A stretch of DNA of 48,985 nt from JALEVB01 sp022768265. Its GTDB lineage: Bacteria; Bacillota_I; Bacilli_A; Erysipelotrichales; Erysipelotrichaceae. The notes under the pieces were generated by a model that made no database searches, was not told where the DNA came from, and saw only the letters and a program-made list of their open reading frames with translations. Shown one piece after another: positions 7,779-15,247 of this stretch (position 1 is its first letter; the number at the start of each line of letters is the position of its first letter). Made by a program: the position numbers and the translations under genes. Location: assembly GCA_034168985.1 (NCBI GenBank), contig JAXFJE010000004.1, positions 1 through 48,985 on the forward strand, read 5' to 3'.

Positions 7779-8606
7779 CTAATTATCCGTGTAATCCCCA
7801 CCACTTACATTAAAGTATTCTTCCATGGTCAATCCACTATCCATTATTTTAGGGGCTAGATCTTTACCTACATAGCGATAATGCCACCATTCATAGACAT
7901 ATCCAGTAACATCTTGTTTGCCAGGCGGAAAACGTAAGATAAAGCCAAAATCAGCAGCATTATCAGCTAACCACAAGGCAGCTGGAGAGCCTTCACATTG
8001 TTCGATCGGACAATCACTGCGATCTGAAGCATTCATCCTAGTATTATCCCCCATGATATCCATAGCTAAGCCAGTTTGATGATCAGAATGCCCAGCACGT
8101 GATGAATATGTGTCGGCAGCTGCTACGCCATCACGGTTTGCGTAACTTTGATATAAACCTTGTTGGGTTTGATATGAACGATAACCGCTTTGCGCATATA
8201 AAGCTATGCCATCTTCATCAGCTTTCGCAAATAATTCTTCTAGTGCTGATGCAGCTTCTTGACGCATATATTGCGTTCCATTACTGCCTGAATGCGATAC
8301 AGCTGTTAGATCAGATGGTTCGTAGGTATCGATCGAATGTTTCTTGTTGGCAATGACCGTGATGCTATCATATGAAGTAGTATCATAGGTTAAAGCAGGT
8401 TCACTGGTTGTGATCGTTTCCTCACCAGGTTGATCATTTGTAGCGGCATCTGGTGAAGCACTTGCAGAAACCTCTGGTTCATTGCTTACTTCAATCGTTT
8501 CTAAAGCATCGGTAGTAGCTGGTTCATCTTTGGTCAATCTAAAGAAAATGCCAGTTCCTAATAAAATAAGCAAGATCGTAATTAATAATCCTAATAGTTT
8601 ATACAT
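7779..8606 (-). CDS. VanY-family D-alanyl-D-alanine carboxypeptidase (peptidase M15B), membrane-anchored
   Basis: The protein has 275 residues with an N-terminal membrane segment (LLGLLITILLILLGTGIFF) and an acidic Thr/Glu/Ser-rich linker to about residue 90. The catalytic domain shows GYRSYQTQQGLYQSY, the zinc motif SDHQTGLAMD (His and Asp ligands) and the third ligand in EWWHYRYVG. The family trims the terminal D-Ala from peptidoglycan stems outside the cell. No van regulatory or ligase genes are near, so a housekeeping cell-wall role is more likely than glycopeptide resistance. Confidence 0.93.
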   Translation of the reverse strand: MYKLLGLLITILLILLGTGIFFRLTKDEPATTDALETIEVSNEPEVSASASPDAATNDQPGEETITTSEPALTYDTTSYDSITVIANKKHSIDTYEPSDLTAVSHSGSNGTQYMRQEAASALEELFAKADEDGIALYAQSGYRSYQTQQGLYQSYANRDGVAAADTYSSRAGHSDHQTGLAMDIMGDNTRMNASDRSDCPIEQCEGSPAALWLADNAADFGFILRFPPGKQDVTGYVYEWWHYRYVGKDLAPKIMDSGLTMEEYFNVSGGDYTDN

Positions 8607-8667
8607 AATGAATCCTCTTAGCTACTAATATGATAATCGATAACCATAAATTTGACAAAGTAAATTG

Positions 8668-8696
8668 TTGACAAAACTGCACTACTGTATTACTAT
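8668..8696 (+). promoter_or_regulatory. promoter of the GntR/ABC operon
   Basis: TTGACA at 8668-8673 and TACTAT at 8691-8696 are 17 bases apart. The -10 lies inside the palindromic operator at 8680-8711. Confidence 0.75.
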
Positions 8697-8711
8697 ACTA
8701 ATACAGTAGTG
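8680..8711. promoter_or_regulatory. perfect 13-bp-arm inverted repeat, likely GntR operator
   Basis: The left arm CACTACTGTATTA (8680-8692) and right arm TAATACAGTAGTG (8699-8711) are perfect reverse complements around a six-base centre. The palindrome covers the -10 box and the likely start site of the gntR transcript. That is the expected position for autorepression by a YtrA-type regulator. Confidence 0.82.
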
Positions 8712-8726
8712 AGGAAAGGGGCAATT

Positions 8727-9098
8727 ATGACGATCGAATTTAAAGATAATATACCGATATATTTACAAATTGTCGAAGATATCAAGATGAAGATCATGGC
8801 AAATAAATTAAAAGTAGGAGATAAGTTATCTTCGGTTAGAGAATTAGCAATGATCTATGGAGTAAATCCTAATACTGTTCAAAAAGCATTGAGCGAATTA
8901 GAAAGAGCAAGCTTGGTTAAAGCAGAACGTACAGCAGGCAGATATATTTGTGCTACACCAGAACAAATAAAAGATCTAAAGGATCAAGTTGCAAAAGCTA
9001 AAGTTGAAGAATTTATGGAAGCAATGCAAGATCTAGGATATGAAAAAAAAGAGATCATGATGTTTATCGAAAGGAGCAAAACAAATGACGGAGAATAA
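8727..9098 (+). CDS. YtrA-type GntR transcriptional repressor
   Basis: The ATG at 8727 is chosen because a purine-rich AGGAAAGGGG site precedes it. The in-frame GTG at 8709 lies within the operator arm and upstream of that site. The 123-residue product has the GntR winged helix (IPIYLQIVEDIKMKIM, KLSSVRELAMIYGVNPNTVQ) and only a short helical tail, as in the YtrA subfamily. Such proteins repress the ABC exporter operons that encode them. The stop overlaps the ATPase gene by 14 bases. Confidence 0.94.
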   Translation: MTIEFKDNIPIYLQIVEDIKMKIMANKLKVGDKLSSVRELAMIYGVNPNTVQKALSELERASLVKAERTAGRYICATPEQIKDLKDQVAKAKVEEFMEAMQDLGYEKKEIMMFIERSKTNDGE

Positions 9099-9789
9099 GA
9101 TTATTTCTATAGCTAATTTAACAAAAAAATATGGCAAAACCATTGCTTTAAATGATTTTTCCATCAGCTTAGAAAAGGGAAAGATCGTTGGTTTGTTGGG
9201 ACCAAATGGTAGTGGTAAGACAACGATGATAAAAATATTAAACGGCTTATTAAAAGATTATAGTGGTGAAGTATTAATTGATGGCCATGGTGTAGGTAAA
9301 TATTCAAAAAGCATCATTTCTTATTTACCAGATGTAAGCTATATTCCTACATGGATGAAAGTAAATGATATCATCAAGATGTTTGAAGAAATGTATCAGG
9401 ATTTTGATACTAAAAAATGTTATACCATCTTAGATCGCTTAAATATTTTACCAACGATGAAAGTAAGCGAGATGTCAAAAGGTACGAAGGAAAAGTTGCA
9501 ATTAGCATTGGTGATGGCTCGAAAAGCTAAGATCTATATCTTAGATGAACCGATTGGTGGAGTAGATCCAGCAGCCCGTGATCTGATCATCCAAGTGATC
9601 TTAGATAATTATGATCCAGATAGCTTGATCTTATTTTCTACCCATTTGATTGCGGATATCGAAAAGATCTTTGATGAAGTTATCTTTATCAAGAATGGTG
9701 AATTGATATTACATCAAGAATGCGAGAAATTACGTAATGATCATCATAAATCAATAGATGAAATATTTAGGGAGGTATTTAAATGTTAA
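9085..9789 (+). CDS. ABC transporter ATP-binding protein (YtrB-like)
   Basis: The protein has 234 residues with Walker A GPNGSGKTT, a signature-like segment (MSKGTKEKLQLAL in place of LSGGQ), Walker B IYILDEP and switch His in FSTHL. It is single-domain and pairs with the permease that overlaps it by 7 bases. Members of GntR(YtrA)-linked ABC systems commonly respond to cell-wall antibiotics. The substrate here is not known. Confidence 0.93.
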   Translation: MTENKIISIANLTKKYGKTIALNDFSISLEKGKIVGLLGPNGSGKTTMIKILNGLLKDYSGEVLIDGHGVGKYSKSIISYLPDVSYIPTWMKVNDIIKMFEEMYQDFDTKKCYTILDRLNILPTMKVSEMSKGTKEKLQLALVMARKAKIYILDEPIGGVDPAARDLIIQVILDNYDPDSLILFSTHLIADIEKIFDEVIFIKNGELILHQECEKLRNDHHKSIDEIFREVFKC

Positions 9790-10538
9790 AGTTGATCAAA
9801 TATGATATCAAACAAAATTATCATATCTATTTTGTTGAATATGCTTTATATTTAATTTTGTGCTTAGCAATTCCCTTTTTACCAGATAGTTTATCAAGTA
9901 TTGTTACAATGTTTATGATGATGTTTATCTTTGCGGTAGCATTATTTAATATAGGAACGATCATCTATAATTACTATCAGTCGATGTTTGGTAAACAAGC
10001 ATACTTAACTTTAACTTTACCATATAATTCGTACGAATTATTTGCTTCTAAGGTCATTGCCGCAGTTTTATGGATCATAATTTCATTTTTGATCTTATTT
10101 ATCGGTTTTTTTATCATAAGCTTTCTTCTAGGGGCAAGATATATGGACATGGAAATTTTGATTAATTCCGTATCGATTGACATTAATGTTTTTAGAGAAT
10201 TCTTCATGAGCTGGGATTTTTTACAAGCTATCTTATTGCTTTTATTGACGATCTTATCATTTGTTATCAGTGGATTTACTTTATGCACGATTGTACAGAC
10301 TAAATACACAAGAAAAAATAAACTGTTATGGTTGATAGGTATCGTTTTTGCTTGGTCAATGTTGTTTAATTATATCAATATCATTGTGACCAATACTTCA
10401 TGGTATCAGGAACTTCACTATGCTATGATGGGTTATCTAGGTTTTTGGCTAAATGAAGGGATTGGAACGATAATTTGGGTAATCGCTTTATACTTTGTTA
10501 ATGTTTATATCTTAGAACATATGATCGAGGTTCAATAA
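9783..10538 (+). CDS. ABC transporter permease, six-helix membrane protein
   Basis: The 251-residue protein has about six hydrophobic segments (for example ALYLILCLAIPFL and IIISFLILFIGFFIISFLLG) and no recognisable enzymatic motif. It is the membrane partner of the preceding ATPase in the GntR-controlled operon. Its start overlaps the ATPase stop, so the two are translated together. A terminator overlaps its stop codon. Confidence 0.85.
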   Translation: MLKLIKYDIKQNYHIYFVEYALYLILCLAIPFLPDSLSSIVTMFMMMFIFAVALFNIGTIIYNYYQSMFGKQAYLTLTLPYNSYELFASKVIAAVLWIIISFLILFIGFFIISFLLGARYMDMEILINSVSIDINVFREFFMSWDFLQAILLLLLTILSFVISGFTLCTIVQTKYTRKNKLLWLIGIVFAWSMLFNYINIIVTNTSWYQELHYAMMGYLGFWLNEGIGTIIWVIALYFVNVYILEHMIEVQ

Positions 10539-10553
10539 GAACCTCTTTTTTTT
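10527..10553 (+). terminator. terminator of the GntR/ABC operon
   Basis: GAGGTTC and GAACCTC pair around AATAA, followed by eight T. The stem overlaps the permease stop codon. Confidence 0.93.
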
Positions 10554-10600
10554 ATGGTTAAGATTTGATAAAATTTTCGTGTATTTAAGAGGAAGTTGCT

Positions 10601-11350
10601 ATGAGCTATATTATTATTCTAATTTTTGGAGTTTTTATCGTTTACATGTTATATAACATTTTCTTATTATCTAAAAGAAATAATAAAAACCGCCGTTTGA
10701 TTGCCTTATTTGATTATTTTGAGAATGAAGAAGTATTTTTTAAGACGTGTGATGAATTTATCAATAGTGTTCAAGATGCGGAGTTTAAGGTCAAAGGTAA
10801 TGTGTTGAAATTGTGGGGAGCATGCTATTATAAGCATGAGGAAATGATCAAACCCATTATCGAGCAAATAGATATTGAAAAATTGATATATAAAAAAGGA
10901 AAATTAGATGGCTTAGAAATTAATGAAGATAGCATATTTTATCTATGCATAGCATGTCCAAATATCCTATATGCTAATAAAAATGAGGAAGACTTAAGAT
11001 ATTTACATGACTTTGTGATGAAATATGCGGATGCATTGCAAGAACGATTTGCTTTTGCAATTGGAAATAATGCATATTTATATTATATAGGTAGTGAGGA
11101 TAAGGGCAAAGCTTTCTTTGAAAAAGTTTATGCAGGAGAATATGGTGAATATCGTTATAGCAAGCAGTTGATCTTATTATTTAAAAATGTATGTTTAGCA
11201 CACCTAGCTAGACTATATTTAGATGAAAATAATGATAAAGGATATCAAGAATTACTAAGCGAACTACAAGAATTTAATAAAAGTAAGATTGGTAAACGCT
11301 ACTTAGAAGAATTAGATATTAAATTAAATAAGGAAGAAAGTAATGCTTAG
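10601..11350 (+). CDS. membrane-anchored helical protein of unknown function
   Basis: The 249-residue protein starts with one membrane segment (SYIIILIFGVFIVYMLYNIFL) followed by a basic KRNNKNRR stop-transfer. The remaining 220 residues, probably cytoplasmic, are rich in Glu, Lys and aromatic residues. They look all-helical, possibly degenerate TPR-like repeats (LKLWGACYYKHEEMIKPIIE, ALQERFAFAIGNNAYLYYIG). I do not recognise the family. It is a single-gene unit: a terminator precedes it and another overlaps its stop. Confidence 0.8.
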   Translation: MSYIIILIFGVFIVYMLYNIFLLSKRNNKNRRLIALFDYFENEEVFFKTCDEFINSVQDAEFKVKGNVLKLWGACYYKHEEMIKPIIEQIDIEKLIYKKGKLDGLEINEDSIFYLCIACPNILYANKNEEDLRYLHDFVMKYADALQERFAFAIGNNAYLYYIGSEDKGKAFFEKVYAGEYGEYRYSKQLILLFKNVCLAHLARLYLDENNDKGYQELLSELQEFNKSKIGKRYLEELDIKLNKEESNA

Positions 11351-11362
11351 TCATTACTTTTT
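11337..11362 (+). terminator. terminator overlapping the stop of the membrane-anchored unknown
   Basis: AAAGTAATG and CATTACTTT pair around CTTAGT, with five T (11358-11362). The loop contains the TAG stop codon. Confidence 0.8.
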
Positions 11363-11379
11363 ATGTTTGAGGAAAAGAT

Positions 11380-12285
11380 ATGAAGAAAATATTGGTAATA
11401 GGATCTACTTGTGTAGATATGATCGTCAAAATTGATCATATTCCAAAACGTTGCGAAGATGTAAATAGTGAGTATGTTGATTTCTCATTGGGGGGAATGG
11501 CTTATAATGTTTTTAATGTGGTTAAGTTGTTAGGAATGGATGCCATTCTTGGGTGTGGTATTGGTGAAGGAAGATTTGCCGATATCGTAGATAAGATGTT
11601 GCATGAAAAAGGATATCGACCAATTGGCAAGATCAATGGCATGGATAATGGGGTATGCATGTGCTTAGTAGATCATACCAATGAAAGAAGTTTTATCTCA
11701 CAACATGGCGCAGAATATCGTTTTGATGAATCGTGGTTCAAAGATATAAATTTTGATGATGTTGCGATGATTTATATCAGCGGACTAGAAATTGAAGATG
11801 TCGATGGCGATAAGATCGTCGCATTTTTAGAGGCACATCATTTAAAAAATAGGGTATTTTTTGCGCCAGGACCACGAATAAAATATTTGCCTGAAACTTT
11901 ATTAAAACGCATTTATGCATTGAATCCCATCATTCATCTAAATGAAGAAGAATTAAAAAATTTGGTTGATGAAGGTGATATTAATCAAGCATTATCCTTA
12001 TTATATAAGATGACCAATAATCGCATCATCGTAACCATGGGTAAAGAGGGTTGCTTATTATATGATGGGCAAAAGATATCTCGCCAAAAAAATGAAAAAG
12101 ATATCGTGGTAGTTGATACGATAGGAGCAGGAGATTGTCATGCCGGAGCATGCTTAGCAGGAATAGTTGCAGGCTTAGATCATGATCGTATTTTGCAAAT
12201 AGCTAATGAAGTAGGGGGAAATATCGTAGGACATCGTGGATCTAATGCTAGCAAGGAAGATGTGAAAGGATTAAGCTTAAGATGA
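11380..12285 (+). CDS. PfkB-family sugar (ribokinase-like) kinase
   Basis: The protein has 301 residues. The N-terminal PfkB sugar-binding region (GSTCVDMIVKIDHIPKR, FSLGGMAYNVFNVVKLLG) and the C-terminal ATP/catalytic motif DTIGAGDCHAGACLAGI (catalytic Asp in GAGD) are clear. The family phosphorylates sugars, nucleosides or related alcohols. The substrate cannot be read here. Its stop overlaps the Nudix gene start by four bases (ATGA), so the two are translationally coupled and may act in one salvage or clean-up step. Confidence 0.92.
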   Translation: MKKILVIGSTCVDMIVKIDHIPKRCEDVNSEYVDFSLGGMAYNVFNVVKLLGMDAILGCGIGEGRFADIVDKMLHEKGYRPIGKINGMDNGVCMCLVDHTNERSFISQHGAEYRFDESWFKDINFDDVAMIYISGLEIEDVDGDKIVAFLEAHHLKNRVFFAPGPRIKYLPETLLKRIYALNPIIHLNEEELKNLVDEGDINQALSLLYKMTNNRIIVTMGKEGCLLYDGQKISRQKNEKDIVVVDTIGAGDCHAGACLAGIVAGLDHDRILQIANEVGGNIVGHRGSNASKEDVKGLSLR

Positions 12286-12746
12286 AGATAACGACATTAT
12301 GTTATATCATCAACAAGGATGAAGTATTATTTTTGTTGCGTAATAAAAAAACCAATGATCTAAATGCCAACAAATATATTGGCGTTGGGGGCAAGGTAGA
12401 AAATGGTGAGAGCTGTGAAGAAGGTATCATTCGTGAGATATATGAGGAAACGGGATTAACGGCAACAAAGGTTAAATTGCAAGGAATCATCACTTTTATC
12501 TTACCGAAATGGGAAGATGAGCTATGTTTTGTCTATACTTGTGAAGATTATCAAGGAAAGATCCAGCCTTGTGATGAGGGAGAACTAGTCTGGGTTAAAA
12601 AGCAGGATATCGATCAATTAACGCTATGGGAAGGTGATCGTATCTTCCTTCCTTATTTATTTGACGATAATAAATTTTTTGTGATTAAACTAGTTTATGA
12701 TCAAAATGATAATTTAGTAAGCTGGAAAGAAGAAAACTGTAGATAA
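12282..12746 (+). CDS. Nudix hydrolase (MutT/8-oxo-dGTP-type)
   Basis: The protein has 154 residues. A full Nudix box is present, beginning GGKVENGE and ending REIYEETGL, with the metal-binding Glu residues intact. The short length and the N-terminal start (TTLCYIINKDEVLFLLRNKK) match the MutT/8-oxo-dGTP diphosphatase-like branch. Coupling to the PfkB kinase suggests nucleotide or sugar-phosphate clean-up. Exact substrate unknown. No plus-strand terminator is obvious after it. Confidence 0.92.
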   Translation: MKITTLCYIINKDEVLFLLRNKKTNDLNANKYIGVGGKVENGESCEEGIIREIYEETGLTATKVKLQGIITFILPKWEDELCFVYTCEDYQGKIQPCDEGELVWVKKQDIDQLTLWEGDRIFLPYLFDDNKFFVIKLVYDQNDNLVSWKEENCR

Positions 12747-12812
12747 AACATAAATATCTAATGTAGCAACAGTATTGATCATTTTATTTAAAGATGTTTG
12801 ATTTTAAGCAAT

Positions 12813-12838
12813 AAAAAACGCCTGTATTTCTACAAGCG
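12813..12838 (-). terminator. terminator of the toxin-antitoxin operon
   Basis: CGC-C-TGTA and TACA-A-GCG pair with one mismatch around TTTC. On the minus strand the stem is followed by six T, just after the toxin stop. Confidence 0.75.
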
Positions 12839-12845
12839 GTTGAAG

Positions 12846-13172
12846 TTATTCTGTTGCTTTGTTATCTTCAAATAGAATACGCAGATAATCTCTTTTGCGA
12901 TATAGAATACGGTCGATATAGACCGTATTTTCATAAGCTCGACAAAAGATTAAATAATTTTTGCTAACCAAGAAGCGATAGTCACTTTCAATATCAATAA
13001 TTGAAGAAAGTGGAGCGCCTGCAAAAGCATGGGTTTGTAAGATACGTATACTTTTGGTAATTTGGCTAACAGTGGACAGAGCTGCCACATGGTTTTCTAA
13101 TTCATTTGTAATATAAGTTTTAATTTCTTCTAGGTCCGATTCTGCAGCTGGTGATATGTATAACTTATTCAT
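12846..13172 (-). CDS. RelE/ParE-superfamily toxin
   Basis: The protein has 108 residues. ParE/RelE features are the N-terminal LYISPAAESDLEEIKTYI and the C-terminal beta-sheet end IDRILYRKRDYLRILF, with a central YRFLVSKNYLIF strand. ParE toxins poison gyrase while RelE toxins cleave mRNA on the ribosome. The sequence alone does not decide between them. Its start overlaps the antitoxin stop by eight bases, the usual antitoxin-first order. Confidence 0.9.
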   Translation of the reverse strand: MNKLYISPAAESDLEEIKTYITNELENHVAALSTVSQITKSIRILQTHAFAGAPLSSIIDIESDYRFLVSKNYLIFCRAYENTVYIDRILYRKRDYLRILFEDNKATE

Positions 13173-13419
13173 TTACAATCCCAAGGCGTTTTTCTACAGC
13201 TTCTAGCGTAGACCATCCTTTTTCATCACCAGATGTATGACCTTTTGCTAGCTCTTTCATTAGGCTAATAGTTGCTTGAGTATTCTCATACTCTTGGATA
13301 TCTACAATTGCATATTTGCCGCGTCCATTTTTGGTTAGGAAGACAGGAGAGCCTAAAGTTACATCATGCAACACTTCAGTGTAATTACGCAAATCAGAGA
13401 TTGGTTTAATGTTTGGCAT
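13165..13419 (-). CDS. Phd/YefM-family antitoxin
   Basis: The protein has 84 residues. The Phd/YefM N-terminal DNA-binding fold is recognisable in IKPISDLRNYTEVL and PVFLTKNGRGKYAIVDIQEY. The acidic C-terminal tail would wrap and neutralise the toxin. It is the first gene of a two-gene operon with its own promoter and a candidate operator just upstream. Complexes of this family usually repress their own promoter. Confidence 0.93.
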   Translation of the reverse strand: MPNIKPISDLRNYTEVLHDVTLGSPVFLTKNGRGKYAIVDIQEYENTQATISLMKELAKGHTSGDEKGWSTLEAVEKRLGIVNE

Positions 13420-13443
13420 ATCATCAGCCCCTTTCTTGCCTTT

Positions 13444-13488
13444 AGTATATTTTAATACGCTGTAAAATTCAACGACAAAATTTACAGC
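13444..13488 (-). promoter_or_regulatory. toxin-antitoxin promoter with inverted-repeat operator
   Basis: On the minus strand TTGAAT (13472-13467) and TATACT (13449-13444) are 17 bases apart. An 8-bp inverted repeat, GCTGTAAA at 13459-13466 and TTTACAGC at 13481-13488, brackets the -35 box. It is a plausible binding site for the antitoxin-toxin complex. Confidence 0.65.
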
Positions 13489-13564
13489 AAAATGTTGCTT
13501 TAAAAATGATATAAATACTCAAATTGTCAAAAATAATAGTTATAATTAAAAGTTTTTTAAAAAA

Positions 13565-13596
13565 ATATAACCACGATCCATAATATATGATAAAAT
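13565..13596 (+). promoter_or_regulatory. promoter region of the GH3-like gene with shared upstream motif
   Basis: An extended -10 (TG-A-TAAAAT, TAAAAT at 13591-13596) has no good -35. In its place 13565-13575 reads ATATAACCACG, identical to a motif repeated upstream of the surface-protein operon at 17791. TAGTTATAA at 13538-13546 also recurs there at 17821. An activator site is possible. The regulator is unknown. Confidence 0.45.
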
Positions 13597-13637
13597 AAAT
13601 CTATATTTAAGCTTATTAAAAAACTAAGGGGAACAAC

Positions 13638-15245
13638 ATGAAGTTCGAAGAGAAATTAAGAACTTTAGGCAAAAAAGAGGTGTATGATGAGTATTGTTCT
13701 TTTTTAGATTTAAATGTTGAACAATACATGCAAATACAAAATAGCTTGCTTAAGGAACAGATCACGTTGTGGCAAGATAGTAAATTGGCTCAATCCATTT
13801 TAAAAGGAAAAAAGATTGAGTCTTTTCGTGATTTTAAAGAAGTTGTTCCAATTACAACCTATGAAGATTATGCAGACATCTTATTAAAAAAAGATGATGC
13901 TTATTTACCAAGTCCTGCATCGTTATGGATCGAGACGACATGGGAAGGGGGAAATCGTCCTATCAAAGTAGCGCCATATAATCGCGCAATGTTAGAGACC
14001 TTCTTTACTAATGTATGTGCATGTTTTTTGATTGCGACCGGTAAGAAGCGTTATGATTTTGATATCAAATCAAGCTATCATATGTTATATGGCTTGGCTC
14101 CTTTACCATATGCTACGGGCTTGTTGCCAATTAGCTTAGAAAATCAGATTGGCATTAAATTTTTACCAGATGTTGCAACGGCCACTTCGCTTAGTTTTAG
14201 TGAACGTAATAAATTAGGATTTAAACAAGGGTTGATGGAAGGTATCGAATACTTCTTTGGGCTTGGTAGCGTTACATATTATATTTCTAAAAGTTTAGAT
14301 AAAATGTCTGGTTCTGGTGGTAAGTCACTAGATTATCGTAAGTTGTTAAAAAATCCTCAACGAGCGTTAAGGTTGATGAAAGGAATCAAACGTGCAAAAA
14401 AAGAAAATAGAGGTTTGATGCCTAAAGATCTATTTGATCTTAAAGGTTTTGTCGTTGCTGGTACCGATAATGAATTATATAAAGATGATTTAGAAAAGAT
14501 GTGGGGCGTAAGACCGTTAGAAATTTTTGCAGGAACGGAACCAACATTATTAGGAACAGAAACTTATAGTCGCAAAGGCTTGGTATTTTTTCCTGATAGT
14601 TGTTACTTAGAATTTATCATGGAAGATGAAGCTTTGCGTTATCGTGATGATCCAAATCATAAATATACGACATATACCCTTGATGAAGTGGTAGAAAATT
14701 GTAATTATGAATTAGTTATTAGTGTATTAAAAGGTGGAGCCTTCATGCGCTATCGTGTTGGCGATATTTATCGATGCGTTGCTTTACAAGATAAAGAGGA
14801 TAATATCAATCTTCCGATCTTTAAATATATCGATCGTACTAGAGATGTCATTGATATTGCTGGGTTTACACGTATTACCAAAAATAGCATCGATGATGTC
14901 ATTCACTTATCAAAACTAGATATCGTCGATTACATTGCATGTAAAGAAATAGATGAAAATAATCGACCATATTTACATATGTATGTAGAGATGAGCGATG
15001 AGGCAATGTATAGCGATGCTATCACAAGTGAAGTATTAAAAGATCATTTGACAGCATATTTTAAATATTTTGATTCAGATTATGCTGATCTAAAGAAAAT
15101 ATTAGGAATCGATCCATTGCAGATAACCATCATGCGACGTAAAGCCATCAGCAGTTATCCGGAAAAGATCGATAGGATCAATCCTAGCAAAGCAGATATG
15201 ATCAGGTTTTTGCGACATGTTAAAGAAAGTGCAGGAAATAAATAG
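13638..15245 (+). CDS. GH3-like acyl-adenylating enzyme
   Basis: The 535-residue protein resembles the GH3 family, named for plant auxin-conjugating enzymes and also found in bacteria. N-terminal segments (VPITTYEDYADIL) and the C-terminal adenylation features (EIFAGTEPTLLGTE, FMRYRVGDIYRC, FKYIDRTRDVIDIAGF) are in the right order for an ANL-type fold. GH3 enzymes activate a carboxylate with ATP and pass it to an amine. The bacterial substrate here is unknown. A promoter region lies upstream, and the HD-GYP gene follows after two bases, so the two are co-transcribed. Confidence 0.8.
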   Translation: MKFEEKLRTLGKKEVYDEYCSFLDLNVEQYMQIQNSLLKEQITLWQDSKLAQSILKGKKIESFRDFKEVVPITTYEDYADILLKKDDAYLPSPASLWIETTWEGGNRPIKVAPYNRAMLETFFTNVCACFLIATGKKRYDFDIKSSYHMLYGLAPLPYATGLLPISLENQIGIKFLPDVATATSLSFSERNKLGFKQGLMEGIEYFFGLGSVTYYISKSLDKMSGSGGKSLDYRKLLKNPQRALRLMKGIKRAKKENRGLMPKDLFDLKGFVVAGTDNELYKDDLEKMWGVRPLEIFAGTEPTLLGTETYSRKGLVFFPDSCYLEFIMEDEALRYRDDPNHKYTTYTLDEVVENCNYELVISVLKGGAFMRYRVGDIYRCVALQDKEDNINLPIFKYIDRTRDVIDIAGFTRITKNSIDDVIHLSKLDIVDYIACKEIDENNRPYLHMYVEMSDEAMYSDAITSEVLKDHLTAYFKYFDSDYADLKKILGIDPLQITIMRRKAISSYPEKIDRINPSKADMIRFLRHVKESAGNK

Positions 15246-15247
15246 AT

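Noticed and set aside
7779..8606. VanY-type gene as part of a vancomycin resistance cluster
   Set aside because: There is no VanR/S, VanH, VanX or D-Ala-D-Lac ligase nearby, so a housekeeping cell-wall role is simpler.
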